From positions 124,001 through 188,000 of the forward strand of contig NZ_JANQAJ010000005.1 of assembly GCF_024707105.1 (NCBI RefSeq): a stretch of 64,000 bases of DNA, given 5' to 3'. Positions 8,964 through 17,774 of this stretch are shown here, one piece after another (positions within the stretch are counted from its first letter, which is position 1; each line of letters starts with the position of its first letter). The position numbers and the translations under genes are program-made. The notes under the pieces were generated by a model that was given only the letters and a program-made list of their open reading frames with translations, did not search any database and was not told where the DNA came from. This DNA comes from Devosia ginsengisoli (GTDB lineage Bacteria > Pseudomonadota > Alphaproteobacteria > Rhizobiales > Devosiaceae).

Positions 8964-9830
8964 ATGCGCCATACGTCGCACTGGTTGCTCGCTGCCTCCA
9001 CCGCCGTCCTGGCGGTCCTGTCCACCCCGGCTCATGCCCAACTCGCCGAAGCTTGGCGCGCCGAGGGCTACGCCATGCCGGAATCGGTGGTCTATGACGA
9101 GGCTGGTGGCGCCATCTATGTCACCAACATCAACAGCCCGGACCAGTCCTCCAACGGCCAGGGCTATGTGACCAAGGCCAATCCGGACGGTTCCATCGCC
9201 ACCGAAAAGTTCACCGACGGCCTCAACGCGCCGCGCGGTATCGATATGGCCAATGGCCGGCTCTACGTGGCCTCGAACGGCGAGGTTCTCGAGATCGACG
9301 CCACCAGCGGCGAAGTGCTCGAGCGCCATGCCGTCGAAAACGGCCTCTTCAACGACGTTCTCGCCCTGCCCGACGGGCGGGTGCTGGTCACCGAAACCAT
9401 GAGCGGCTCGATCTACGCCATAGACAATGGCGAATTCAGCCAGTGGCTTGCCGATCCGGCCCTGACCGGTGCCAACGGACTGCTGCTGGTGGATGGCCAG
9501 GTGCTCGTCGCCTCGATCGGCGATCTCTCCGGCGGCTTCGAAAATATCAAGCCTGGCAACATCAAGTCCGTGAATCTCGAAACCAAGGAAATCACCGATT
9601 TCGGTTCTGCTGAACCCCTCGGCAATCTCGATGGCCTGTCGAGCCTGCCGGACGGCGCCGTGCTGGTGACCGATAACTTTACCGGCGACCTCATCAAGGT
9701 CTCGGCCGATGGCACCAGCGAAACGGTCGGCAATGCCGGTCCCGGCGCTGCCGATCAGGACAATGTCGGCAATGTCGTCGTCGTGCCGGTGATCCAGTCC
9801 AACGCCCTGGTGGCCTTCACCATCGAATAG
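8964..9830 (+). CDS. Exported SMP-30/gluconolactonase-like beta-propeller protein
   Basis: A 288-residue protein with a signal peptide ending in STPAHAQ (about residue 26), after a good ribosome site (GGAGA). Repeated blades such as AEGYAMPESVVYD, GIDMANGRLYVASNGEVLEI and LDGLSSLPDGAVLVTD follow the SMP-30/NHL propeller pattern. Lactonases of this kind hydrolyse sugar lactones or aldonolactones, but a non-enzymatic role is equally possible. It stands behind the PQQ dehydrogenase terminator and is probably expressed partly by readthrough or from its own promoter. If the dehydrogenase makes lactones, this protein could open them; that is inference. Confidence 0.75.
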   Translation: MRHTSHWLLAASTAVLAVLSTPAHAQLAEAWRAEGYAMPESVVYDEAGGAIYVTNINSPDQSSNGQGYVTKANPDGSIATEKFTDGLNAPRGIDMANGRLYVASNGEVLEIDATSGEVLERHAVENGLFNDVLALPDGRVLVTETMSGSIYAIDNGEFSQWLADPALTGANGLLLVDGQVLVASIGDLSGGFENIKPGNIKSVNLETKEITDFGSAEPLGNLDGLSSLPDGAVLVTDNFTGDLIKVSADGTSETVGNAGPGAADQDNVGNVVVVPVIQSNALVAFTIE

Positions 9831-9858
9831 CGACCGCAATCGACTGACGCGAGTTCAA

Positions 9859-9884
9859 ACGGGCGCCGCGCAGGCGCCCGTTTT
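9859..9884. terminator. Terminator between convergent genes
   Basis: CGGGCGCC (9860-9867) pairs with GGCGCCCG (9873-9880) across a GCGCA loop and is followed by TTTTC on the plus strand. On the minus strand the arm is followed by a short T-rich stretch. It sits between two genes transcribed toward each other and may serve both. Confidence 0.75.
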
Positions 9885-10621
9885 CATTGCGGCAACGGCC
9901 CCAGCTTGGTGCCCTCGAAGAAGCCGTAGCGGAAATTCGCGCGACTCATGTTGGCCCCGCGCAGGTCGGCGCCCGAAAACCGGCCGCGCGTCATGTCGGC
10001 GGACCAGAAATCGACCTGCTGCCCCTTGGCGAAACGCATGTCGATATCGACCATATTGGCCTGCACGAACCCGGCCCGCTCTGCCGTGACACCATAGAGA
10101 TTGGCGCCTTGCAAATCGGTATTGCTGAGATTGGCTTCGGTCAGGTCGGCCCGCTTGAAGTTGACACCGGCCATACTGGCCCTCTTGAAATCGGCCCCTT
10201 CCGCCTGCGCTCCCGGCGCCTGCACCTGCGTGAACCGACTATGCTGGAACCGTCCCGCTGCAAGGTTGACGTCGGCGAGATTGGCGGTGGAGAAGTCTGC
10301 GCCGAAAGCCAGCACCGCCTCCAGATTTGCCGCCACCAGGCTCGCGCCCTTGAAATCGGCACGCGTCAGCGTGGCGCCACCAAGGTCGGCCCCATCGAGA
10401 TTGGCCTTGCCCAATTGCGCCGCATGCAGGTTGGCGCCGGTCAGCACTGCGCCGGCAAGGTTCGCGCCCGCCAGAGGCCGCCCCTTGAGATCGGCTCCGG
10501 CAAGGTCGCAGCCGGGGCAGTCGATGCTCGTTCCATCGAGGAATGCCGCCACATCCGCCGGCTGGGCCTGCACCCCTCCGGTCAGCAATAGGCCAATGGC
10601 CAGCGCTGCAAGACGTCTCAT
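9884..10621 (-). CDS. Exported pentapeptide-repeat protein
   Basis: A 245-residue protein with a signal peptide (MRRLAALAIGLLLTGGVQAQ) and then about 35 tandem pentapeptides of the A(D/N)LXX type, such as LAGADLKGRPLAGANLAG and ADLTEANLSNTDLQGANLYG. These build a right-handed quadrilateral beta-helix. A CPGC motif occurs near residue 35. Export places it in the periplasm. It overlaps the 3' end of the upstream quinoprotein gene by 4 bases, so the two are coupled and probably interact. The molecular role of exported pentapeptide proteins is largely unknown. Confidence 0.85.
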   Translation of the reverse strand: MRRLAALAIGLLLTGGVQAQPADVAAFLDGTSIDCPGCDLAGADLKGRPLAGANLAGAVLTGANLHAAQLGKANLDGADLGGATLTRADFKGASLVAANLEAVLAFGADFSTANLADVNLAAGRFQHSRFTQVQAPGAQAEGADFKRASMAGVNFKRADLTEANLSNTDLQGANLYGVTAERAGFVQANMVDIDMRFAKGQQVDFWSADMTRGRFSGADLRGANMSRANFRYGFFEGTKLGPLPQ

Positions 10622-12228
10622 GGCTCCACTCCAAATACCGCGAACACTGCCAGGTGCCGCACCCCGGCCATATCGCGCGAGCGGAACGAAATCTCGCTGT
10701 AAAGCGGTCCGCCGCCCACGATCATGCCGATATATTGCCGCCCATCCACGCTGTAGCTCATCGGTGGCGCTGCCATGAACGAGGAAACATGCTGGCTCCA
10801 GACCGTATCGAGCGTGGTATCGTCGAGCAGATGCAGCGAGCCGTCTGCGGTCATCGCGATCACCAATCCGCCCGCGGTGGTCAGCAACCCGCTTTGCAGC
10901 GGATAGTCGAACAGATGCTCGGCCACCACAGCGCCATTGGCCGGATCGATCGCCGCCAGGGCGCCGGTCGTGCTCGTGCTATGGGCATAAAGCCCGCCCT
11001 CGTCCTCACCGGCCAGGTTGCCGATATCGCTCAGATCGGCGCGACAGCCATTGTTCTGCGCGGCATAGAGCAGAGCCGTGCGCGTGCTGTAGCTGGCCGG
11101 CATATGGTCTTCCGCCAGGATATTGGGACAACCCGGGGGGCTCACGGCGTTGCCGGTCGAAATGGGCGCGCCGACCGCGTCGCGTTCGCCATACCAGTCG
11201 AGGCCGGTCACATAGGGTTCGGCATAATCGAGCGTGCCGCTGGTCACGTCGAACCGGCGTACGAAGCCATCGTCACCCGCCTGCACCGCATTGCCTTCGG
11301 GCAGCAGTACGGGCGTTGCCGCGTCGTTGAATCCCAGCACATCGCTGGCCAGCAGTGGTCGCTGCCAGGCAATGGTGCCGCTGTCCGGATCTATGGCCAG
11401 CAAGGTATTGGTCGCATTGTCGCCGCCGCGCAACGTCTCGCCATAAGCCGATGCGGGACCATCAGTGCTCCACAGCACCAGTCCCGACTCGGCGTCATAG
11501 GCGCCCGTCCGCAGGATCGAGGCGCCGGCGGTGAAATCCTCTCCGGTGAGGAAGCTGCGCCATTTGACGGAACCGTCATTGGCATCGAGCCCCGTCAGTT
11601 GCGGCCTTGCGCCCCGGTCGCCACCGGCGCCGCCGATCACCAGCGTGTCGCCGACCAGCACCGGTGGGGCCGACAGCACATAGCCGGTCGCCGGGTCCGC
11701 CGCTGTGGCCGTGCGCGTCACCGCGCCGGATTCCCGGTCGATCCAGAACAGCCGTCCATCACCGGCCGCCAGGATGACGGAGTTGCCATGCAGGGTCAGG
11801 CTCCACTGGCCGATCAGCCACGGGTCCATCTCCTGCTCCAGCCGGGGCGACGTCCACATGATGTGGCCATTGACGCCGCTGGTGACATCGATCCGATAGA
11901 CCACGCCGAACGGATCGACCATATAGGCCATGCCGTCCTCGACCAGAGGCGCCGACAGCCGCGTATGCTCAAACCCTTCGCCGACCGAGATCGGGCCAAG
12001 CGACACGGTGAACAGCAGCTTGAGGCGCGCTGCGTTCTCGGCGCTGAGCGCGTCCAGCCCCGAATAGCGCTGGGCGCGATAATCGCCGGTTCCCATCAAC
12101 CAGTTCTGCGGCTCGTCTCCCGTAGCCAACAGGCGCTCTGGGGTGATGGGCGCGGCACTGGCCATCATCGTGGCCAGGAGTGATAGTGCAAGGCCGCCGA
12201 ATACGCCCCGCCGCAGCTTGCCGATCAT
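10618..12228 (-). CDS. Degenerate quinoprotein (PQQ-dehydrogenase-like propeller lacking catalytic residues)
   Basis: A 536-residue exported propeller of the quinoprotein alcohol dehydrogenase fold, with signal peptide residues 1-25. It aligns without gaps to the 7106-8854 enzyme over the active-site strand: FDWDEVTAPIL there, LGFNDAATPVL here. The catalytic Asp is thus Gly299 and the lanthanide Asp is Asn301. The metal-ligand Glu segment (GGEYGIRG) is replaced by GGAGGDRG, and the GNAGPW Asn segment by TDGPAS. It is therefore unlikely to oxidise alcohols and may be a chaperone, PQQ or metal carrier, or sensor. Start: ATG after AAGGAGAAG. It forms an operon with the pentapeptide-repeat gene. 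Confidence 0.8.
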   Translation of the reverse strand: MIGKLRRGVFGGLALSLLATMMASAAPITPERLLATGDEPQNWLMGTGDYRAQRYSGLDALSAENAARLKLLFTVSLGPISVGEGFEHTRLSAPLVEDGMAYMVDPFGVVYRIDVTSGVNGHIMWTSPRLEQEMDPWLIGQWSLTLHGNSVILAAGDGRLFWIDRESGAVTRTATAADPATGYVLSAPPVLVGDTLVIGGAGGDRGARPQLTGLDANDGSVKWRSFLTGEDFTAGASILRTGAYDAESGLVLWSTDGPASAYGETLRGGDNATNTLLAIDPDSGTIAWQRPLLASDVLGFNDAATPVLLPEGNAVQAGDDGFVRRFDVTSGTLDYAEPYVTGLDWYGERDAVGAPISTGNAVSPPGCPNILAEDHMPASYSTRTALLYAAQNNGCRADLSDIGNLAGEDEGGLYAHSTSTTGALAAIDPANGAVVAEHLFDYPLQSGLLTTAGGLVIAMTADGSLHLLDDTTLDTVWSQHVSSFMAAPPMSYSVDGRQYIGMIVGGGPLYSEISFRSRDMAGVRHLAVFAVFGVEP

Positions 12229-12408
12229 GGCTTCTCCTTCCGCCTGACCGATTTGCGGTGCAGCGTGATTTGAGGAAAAACTCTAACCGCCAGAATGTTT
12301 TGGGGCAAGGCAACTGCAGCAAACATCCCTGCCCGAAAGGCAATTTTTTTCGGTGTCCTGCCGCTGCCCCGCGGCTATATTGTTCGGAATAACAGGGAGT
12401 GCGTTCGA

Positions 12409-13416
12409 ATGTTCAAATTCATTGCCAGCCTCGCCATTGCCGCCGTCCTGACGGCCCCGGCTGCCGCGGCGCCGTTCCGGCTCATCGTTACCGATCTTGA
12501 GCCGCCGCTTGTGCCCAATTCGGTCATGGATCTGGCTTTGTCGCTCGGCTATTTCGAGCGCGAAGGCGTCGATGTCGAACTGGTGCGCGTACAGCAGACC
12601 CCGCTGGCCGTCGTTGCTTTGCAGGCCGGTGAAGGCGAGATGGCCAATGTCGGTGTCGATACCGCGCTGCAACTGGTGGCCAGCGGCCAGCTCGACCTGC
12701 GCGCCGTAACCTCGCCGAGCAAGTCGCTATTCTTCATGATCGCCGCGCAGGATGCGATCGGCGACGTGGCGGCACTCCCTGGCCACAGCTTCGGCATCGG
12801 CCGGGTCGGCAGTGTCGATCAAGGGCTGAGCGAGCAGGTGCTGGCCGCCCAGGGCGTCGATATGGCCGCGCTCGACCAGGTTGCCCTCGGCCAACCCGCC
12901 GCCCGCGCCCAGGCGCTCGCTGCCGGGCAGATCGACGCCACTACCATGTCATTGGGCACCTGGACCACCCTGCCGGACCAGGCCGGCATGCACATCCTCG
13001 TGGACCCGGACGCCTATTTCGCCGCCGCGCCTGTCGTCAGCAAGGTCAATGTCGTGACGCCCCAGGTCCTCGCCGAGCGCCGGAGCGACGTCGTGGCTGT
13101 CGTGACCGCGCTGGTCAAGCTGTCCCGCGATATCGCCGCCGATCCCGCCATCTGGGTCGACGCCATGGCCACAGCCCGGCCGGACCTAGCCCGGGCGGAC
13201 TTCGAAAGCCTTGCCGCCGCCTATGCCAGGAGCTGGAGCGTCAATGGCGGGTTGAGCGCCAGGGAACTGGCCTTCACGGCCGACTGGAATTTCAAGGGCG
13301 AAGATTTCGCCGGTCTTGAACCTGTTGGTCTTGATGCCTGGGTGGATTTCACCGTGGCCGACGAGGTACTGGCTGCCCTCGGCACCGCTCCCGATCTGGA
13401 CCCTGCCGACCGGTGA
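12409..13416 (+). CDS. NMT1/TauA-like ABC transporter substrate-binding protein
   Basis: A 335-residue exported protein (signal peptide residues 1-21) of the NMT1/THI5-like class that serves nitrate, sulfonate and thiamine-precursor importers. Typical features are a mobile N-lobe (LALSLGYFEREGVDVELVRV) and the gain/loss motif GEGEMANVGVDTALQLVASG. The ATG at 12409 follows AGGGAG and starts the signal peptide; upstream in-frame codons do not. It overlaps the ATPase gene by 4 bases. Position inside the PQQ island suggests import of a ligand related to PQQ enzymes or metals. No ligand can be read from the sequence. Confidence 0.8.
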   Translation: MFKFIASLAIAAVLTAPAAAAPFRLIVTDLEPPLVPNSVMDLALSLGYFEREGVDVELVRVQQTPLAVVALQAGEGEMANVGVDTALQLVASGQLDLRAVTSPSKSLFFMIAAQDAIGDVAALPGHSFGIGRVGSVDQGLSEQVLAAQGVDMAALDQVALGQPAARAQALAAGQIDATTMSLGTWTTLPDQAGMHILVDPDAYFAAAPVVSKVNVVTPQVLAERRSDVVAVVTALVKLSRDIAADPAIWVDAMATARPDLARADFESLAAAYARSWSVNGGLSARELAFTADWNFKGEDFAGLEPVGLDAWVDFTVADEVLAALGTAPDLDPADR

Positions 13417-14225
13417 TCGCGAACCCTGGCCAGCCGGGCATCGTCCTCAAGCATGTCGAAAAGAGCTTCGGCCGACCGGGTGGAACAGTCACCACTGCGG
13501 TGGCCGACTTTTCGCTCGACATCGCGCCAGGCGAATTCGTCACCATTCTGGGGCCGTCGGGCTGCGGCAAGACCACCTTGCTGCGGCTGGTCAACGGCTT
13601 GCTCAAGCCCGACGGCGGCAGCGTAACGGTCGGCGAGCGCACGCCCGTTCCAGGCCCCGATATGGGCTTCGTCTTCCAGTCGTTCCGGTTGATCCCCTGG
13701 GCCACGGCGGCACGCAATGTCGGCTTCGGGCTCGAACTGGCCGGGGTCGAACCGGCGCGTCGGCAGGAGACCGTGACTCGCCTGCTCGATCGGGTCGGGC
13801 TCAGCCGCTATGCCGGCGCCTATCCCGCAGAACTCTCGGGCGGCATGAAGCAGCGCGTGGCTTTAGCCCGCGCGCTGGCGACCGAGCCGTCGATCCTGCT
13901 GCTCGACGAGCCCTTTGCCAGCCTCGATGCACAGACCCGCGAGATCATGCAGCTCGAATTGTTGCAATTGTGGAGCGAAAGGCGGGCGACCGCACTCTTC
14001 GTCACCCATAGCGTGGAAGAGGCGATCCTGCTGGCCGACCGCGTCGTGGTCATGGGCGCCGCCCCCAATTCCCTGCGCCACATCGTGCCCATCGACCTGC
14101 CGCGCCCGCGCCGCGACGAGGTGCGCACCAGCCCCGCTTTCATCGCCTTGCGCAATGAACTGACCGGCATCATCCGGGCCCTCATCACCGAGGACCCCAA
14201 TTCGCCCTTCTTCAACCGGGGCTGA
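13413..14225 (+). CDS. ABC transporter ATP-binding protein (Tau/Ssu/Ntr type)
   Basis: A 270-residue ATPase. Walker A is GPSGCGKTTLL, the Q-loop region is GFVFQSFRLIPWATA, the signature is LSGGMKQRVALARA, Walker B is ILLLDEPFASLDAQT and the switch His lies in FVTHSVEEAI. The pattern is that of TauB/SsuB-type importers. Start is the GTG at 13413, overlapping the TGA of the binding-protein gene (GTGA). The probable membrane partner is the frameshifted permease at 14934-15697 on the opposite strand. The 3' end overlaps the convergent gene at 14212 by 14 bases. Confidence 0.9.
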   Translation: MIANPGQPGIVLKHVEKSFGRPGGTVTTAVADFSLDIAPGEFVTILGPSGCGKTTLLRLVNGLLKPDGGSVTVGERTPVPGPDMGFVFQSFRLIPWATAARNVGFGLELAGVEPARRQETVTRLLDRVGLSRYAGAYPAELSGGMKQRVALARALATEPSILLLDEPFASLDAQTREIMQLELLQLWSERRATALFVTHSVEEAILLADRVVVMGAAPNSLRHIVPIDLPRPRRDEVRTSPAFIALRNELTGIIRALITEDPNSPFFNRG

Positions 14226-14931
14226 CCGCCGCTTCGAAGCCCGGTGCCAATTGCTCGAACCGCGTCATGCTGTCGAAAGCGTCGGGCTGGAAGCGCGTCG
14301 TCACCGGGTCGATAAAGCTCTGGCCACGCTTTTGCAGGTAATGCTGGCCCACGCTGAAACGGCCCGCCTCGCTGTCGAGCGCGCAGTCGGACTTGACGAA
14401 ATAAGTCCCGACCGGATTTTCTCCGGCGGCTGGTTCGATATCGGTGCAGGCCCAGTCGCTGCCGAAATGGTTGCGCAGCAGGTTGCCCAATGTCCAGAAC
14501 TCATAGCGCGGACGGCTGGTTTGGTTGGCCGGCCGCGGATCGGTCACCAGGCGCCGGCCCTGGACCAGCCCCTCGCCATCGATCAGCAGCGAGGCCACCA
14601 CCGGAAAGCCGAATACCACCGTACCGCCGAACCGCAGCACATCGCGCCGCTGCTCCAGCGAGCGGGCAATATATTCCTGTTCGTCGTCATAGCGGAAATA
14701 GACCTCATGCAGCCCGCTTTTCTCCGGCCGGCAGGTGGCGAAGTCGGCAAAGCTGGCCAGCCGCCGCGAGGGCGGGCCGCCATTGCTGCCACAGGCCAGG
14801 TCGGCGAAATCCGCATTGATCTCGCCCACCGGCGTGCCCAGCGGAATGTCCCAGATTTCGGCGCGTGGCTCGGCGGCATGCACCGAACCTGCCAGACAGA
14901 ATACGGCCGCGAGGGCCAGCAGATGTTTCAT
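14212..14931 (-). CDS. Exported hypothetical protein in the PQQ/ABC operon
   Basis: A 239-residue protein with a signal peptide (MKHLLALAAVFCLAGSVHAA) and four Cys in the mature part (CGSNGGP, FATCRPE, WACTDIEP, SDCALD), suggesting two disulfides in the periplasm. I do not recognise the family. It lies 2 bases after the frameshifted permease as the last gene of the leftward operon, and its 3' end overlaps the convergent ATPase gene. The ATG at 14931 starts the signal peptide; further in-frame sequence upstream runs into the permease gene. A role as an accessory periplasmic factor of the transport system is inference. Confidence 0.65.
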   Translation of the reverse strand: MKHLLALAAVFCLAGSVHAAEPRAEIWDIPLGTPVGEINADFADLACGSNGGPPSRRLASFADFATCRPEKSGLHEVYFRYDDEQEYIARSLEQRRDVLRFGGTVVFGFPVVASLLIDGEGLVQGRRLVTDPRPANQTSRPRYEFWTLGNLLRNHFGSDWACTDIEPAAGENPVGTYFVKSDCALDSEAGRFSVGQHYLQKRGQSFIDPVTTRFQPDAFDSMTRFEQLAPGFEAAVSPG

Positions 14932-14933
14932 CG

Positions 14934-15697
14934 TCAACCTCCAGTGCCGATGCGCCAGCGGTCGAGCCGCCGCTCCACCAGCCGCAACAATTCGGCAACC
15001 GCAATGCCCAGGCATGCCAGGATCAGCACCACCACGAAATAGGGCGCCATGCGGAATGTATTTCCGTAGATGGCCAGCAGGCCACCCAGGCCCTGCACGG
15101 CCGTATAGAGCTCGGCGACCACGGTATTGATCAGCCCGATCGTCGCGCCAAGCCGCAGGCCCACCATGATGAAGGGCGCCGCCCCCGGCAGCAGGATCTT
15201 GCTGAAAACCTGCCCCGGCCTGGCCCCGGCCGACCGGGCCATTTCCACCAGTTCGGCATCCCCGTTGCGCACCCCGGCATAGGTATTGATCAGGATGGGC
15301 ATGACCGCACCCAGCGCCACCACTGTGATCTTGGCCCAGAAACCCAGCCCCAATAGCACGATGATGAGCGGAATGAAGGCCACGCGGGGTGTCGCCATCA
15401 GCGCGTTGAAGAATGGATCGAGCGTGCGCCCCACCACCGGTACACCCCCGCTATCAGCCCCATCGGCAGGCCGATGGCGATGGCCAGCAGCAGGCCGGTC
15501 ACATAGATGCCGAGCGAACTGGCCGTGGCTTCATAAATGGTGCCGTCGCCGAACAGCCTTACCGCAGCTTCGAATACCGCCGGCGGCGCCGGGATCAGGT
15601 TGCGCCCGGCAACCAGCGAGGCCAGCCACCACACGATGACGAGCGCCACCACCACCAGCACCCGGTAAAGCCAGATCGGCTGATTGCCGCGCTCCAT
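14934..15697 (-). pseudogene. Tau/Ssu-type ABC permease, frameshifted in a C5 run
   Basis: Together the two frames give a full-length binding-protein-dependent permease of about 254 residues. The N-half (PIWLYRVLVVVALVIVWWLA to GLPMGLIAG) is read from the ATG at 15697, which shares a base with the upstream stop (TGATG). The C-half (VVGRTLDPFFNALMATPRVA to the end) lies in another frame. The break is at the C5 run 15445-15449 (G5 on the coding strand); adding one base restores GLIAGGVPVVGRTLDPF. Nothing else is damaged, so a sequencing error is at least as likely as a real mutation. It probably works with the binding protein and ATPase at 12409-14225. Confidence 0.8.
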
Positions 15698-16542
15698 CAC
15701 TCGCGCCCCTTCCGCATCATCTGTCCGCGCTGCGGATCATAGCCGAACACTGCCAGCAGGAAGGACACAATCCCCACGCCTAGCACCACCAGCAGCGCGA
15801 CTGCGTTGAACTGGCCATAGGCAGCAAAGCGGATAAGCTCGACGGCATGGGTGAAGGGATTGGCCTGTGCCACCCACCATAGAAAGCTGGCGCCGCTCTC
15901 GCGCAGCTTCCACAACGGATAGAGCGCGCTCGAGCAGAAGAACATGGGAAAGATCACGAAATTCATCGTGCCTGCGAAGTTTTCCAGCTGCCTTATATAG
16001 ACCGACAGCACCAGCCCGATCGATCCCAGCATCAGTCCGGCCACCAGCAGCGCCGGCAGCACGGTCAGCCATCCACCGAGTGGAATCTGCACATTGAACA
16101 GGCGGGCGACCAACAGGAACGCATAGGCCTGCGCCAGCGACAGCAGTGTGCCCGCCAGCAGCTTGGCGAACAGCACATACCAGCGCGGCATTGGCGCGGT
16201 CAGCAGCAGGCGCATCATGCCCATTTCGCGGTCATAGACTAGCGACAGCGACGATTGCATGCCGTTGAACAGCAGCATCATCCCAAGCAGGCCGGGCAGC
16301 ATGTATTCCTGGTAGGTGATGTAGGTGCGGTAGGGCGCGATGATCGAAACGCCCAGCACATTCTGGAAGCCGGCCGCCACCACGATGAGCCACAGCGCCG
16401 GCCGCACTAGCGCCGAGACCAGCCGGCTCCACTGCCGCACGAACTTGGTCAGCTCGCGCGCCACGATGGCCTTGAGGGCCACCAGGGCATGCATGGCCGG
16501 TCCCAGCCTGGCTGGGCTATCGACCGGCAATGCGGAGGCCAT
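15697..16542 (-). CDS. ABC transporter permease of the PQQ-alcohol-dehydrogenase-associated (PedC/LutF-like) type
   Basis: A 281-residue ABC-2-type permease with six membrane segments. It carries the export-type motif QEYMLPGLLGMMLLFNGMQS and a late re-entrant region with NPFTHAVELIRFAAYGQFNA. It resembles the permease found with PQQ-dependent alcohol oxidation genes (PedC of Pseudomonas putida, LutF of Methylorubrum). The ATG at 16542 follows AGGAGA, which overlaps the stop of the binding-protein gene. ABC-2 permeases usually export, yet the associated system has been linked to lanthanide uptake; direction here is unknown. Confidence 0.82.
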   Translation of the reverse strand: MASALPVDSPARLGPAMHALVALKAIVARELTKFVRQWSRLVSALVRPALWLIVVAAGFQNVLGVSIIAPYRTYITYQEYMLPGLLGMMLLFNGMQSSLSLVYDREMGMMRLLLTAPMPRWYVLFAKLLAGTLLSLAQAYAFLLVARLFNVQIPLGGWLTVLPALLVAGLMLGSIGLVLSVYIRQLENFAGTMNFVIFPMFFCSSALYPLWKLRESGASFLWWVAQANPFTHAVELIRFAAYGQFNAVALLVVLGVGIVSFLLAVFGYDPQRGQMMRKGRE

Positions 16543-16553
16543 GACCTGCTCTC

Positions 16554-17774
16554 CTAGAAGCTGCACTGGGTTTCGGGCGCGTCGACACCCAGTGTATCGA
16601 GATCGTTGACCTCGTGCAGGAATTCGGTGAACGGCGCCCGCGCGATCACCGCATCGGGCGTCGCCAGCAGCAGCGGCTGGCGCAACTGATGGTCCCAGCT
16701 GCGGAAGCTGCCGGGATTGCCCTTGACCGTGTCGAGGTTGAGCCGTTCGCGCAGCAGATAGTCCCGCAGCGCGTCGAAATCGCCGTTCTTGGTGCGCACC
16801 ACCGCCGAACCGATGGCTTCCACCGCCACCCAGGCCGCCCAGCCACCACTATTCATGCGATAGGGCAGGGCCTTGTCCTCGTAGCGATGCTGCAATTGCG
16901 CCCCCGCATCCTGGTCCCAGCTCCAGGTCCAGGCTTCCGGAACCAGGCCCGCGCTGCCCACGACCGGACGGGGCAGGCTGGTCTGGTAGGGCACATAGCG
17001 GCCGATCTCGAAGCCGTGGTCGGCGACGAAGACGACATCATAGTCGACGCCCTCGGTCATCAGGGCCACATTGCTCTGCTCGCGGGCATTGGGGTCGTTG
17101 GTGAGCAGCGCTTGCCGCTCCTCCACGATGGTCAGCCCGAATTTCTGTGCCGTACGGCGGAAGGCCTCCACCATCAGCGCATCATCCGGCTGCGGCCCCT
17201 GCAACACCAGCGCGCGGCGCCAGTTCTTCACCGCCAGATACTGCCCCAGCGCATCTGTCAGCATGGCCTGGCTGGGATAGGTATGCAGCACATTGGCGCG
17301 GCACTGCTCGCCCCGCAAAGCATCGTCGGGCGCCGAAACGTTGATCAGCATCACCGGCTGGCCGGCCAGCGCATCGGCCAGCTCCACCAGCGCATCGGCC
17401 GGCAGGTCGGCCACGACGAAGCTGATACCATCATCGACCCAGCCGGCAATGGTTTCGGTCAATGCCGCCGTCGAATCGGCACTGGCCTTTTCCAGCGCGA
17501 AGTCGATGCCGAGCAGGCGGCCGATATCCTGCGCATCATCCAGCCCTACCTCGGCGCCGGTAAAGGGCCGGGCCAGGGTGTAGAACTGGATGCCCGCAAA
17601 GGCGCCCGCGGCCGCGTAGCGCGGATCGTTGTCGAGCTCGACATAGCCGATCTTCACGTGCTCGGCCGCTTCCGCCTGCGCAGCCGGGGCCGGCTGCGCT
17701 ACAACCGGCATGGCGGCGCTTGCCAGCATCGCCATAGCGATGCCGGCAAGCGCCTTGCGCAGGGTCCTAGTCAT
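16554..17774 (-). CDS. PQQ-associated ABC transporter substrate-binding protein (PedA1/LutA-like)
   Basis: A 406-residue protein with an N-terminal signal (cleavage near VVAQPAP, about residue 27) and a periplasmic type I binding-protein fold (KIGYVELDNDPRYAAAG; FVVADLPADALVELADAL; VLQGPQPDDALMVEAFRRT). This class accompanies PQQ-dependent alcohol dehydrogenases. It is rich in acidic residues (LDNDPR, GLDDAQD, VDDG), which would suit a cation or cation complex as ligand, though this is only suggestive. It overlaps the YVTN gene upstream by 8 bases and precedes the permease gene by 11 bases. Confidence 0.85.
   Translation of the reverse strand: MTRTLRKALAGIAMAMLASAAMPVVAQPAPAAQAEAAEHVKIGYVELDNDPRYAAAGAFAGIQFYTLARPFTGAEVGLDDAQDIGRLLGIDFALEKASADSTAALTETIAGWVDDGISFVVADLPADALVELADALAGQPVMLINVSAPDDALRGEQCRANVLHTYPSQAMLTDALGQYLAVKNWRRALVLQGPQPDDALMVEAFRRTAQKFGLTIVEERQALLTNDPNAREQSNVALMTEGVDYDVVFVADHGFEIGRYVPYQTSLPRPVVGSAGLVPEAWTWSWDQDAGAQLQHRYEDKALPYRMNSGGWAAWVAVEAIGSAVVRTKNGDFDALRDYLLRERLNLDTVKGNPGSFRSWDHQLRQPLLLATPDAVIARAPFTEFLHEVNDLDTLGVDAPETQCSF

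Noticed and set aside
10543..12183. A 546-codon plus-strand frame opposite the degenerate quinoprotein gene
   Set aside because: The protein is Arg/His/Gly-rich without family features, while the opposite strand encodes a clear exported propeller with a ribosome site.
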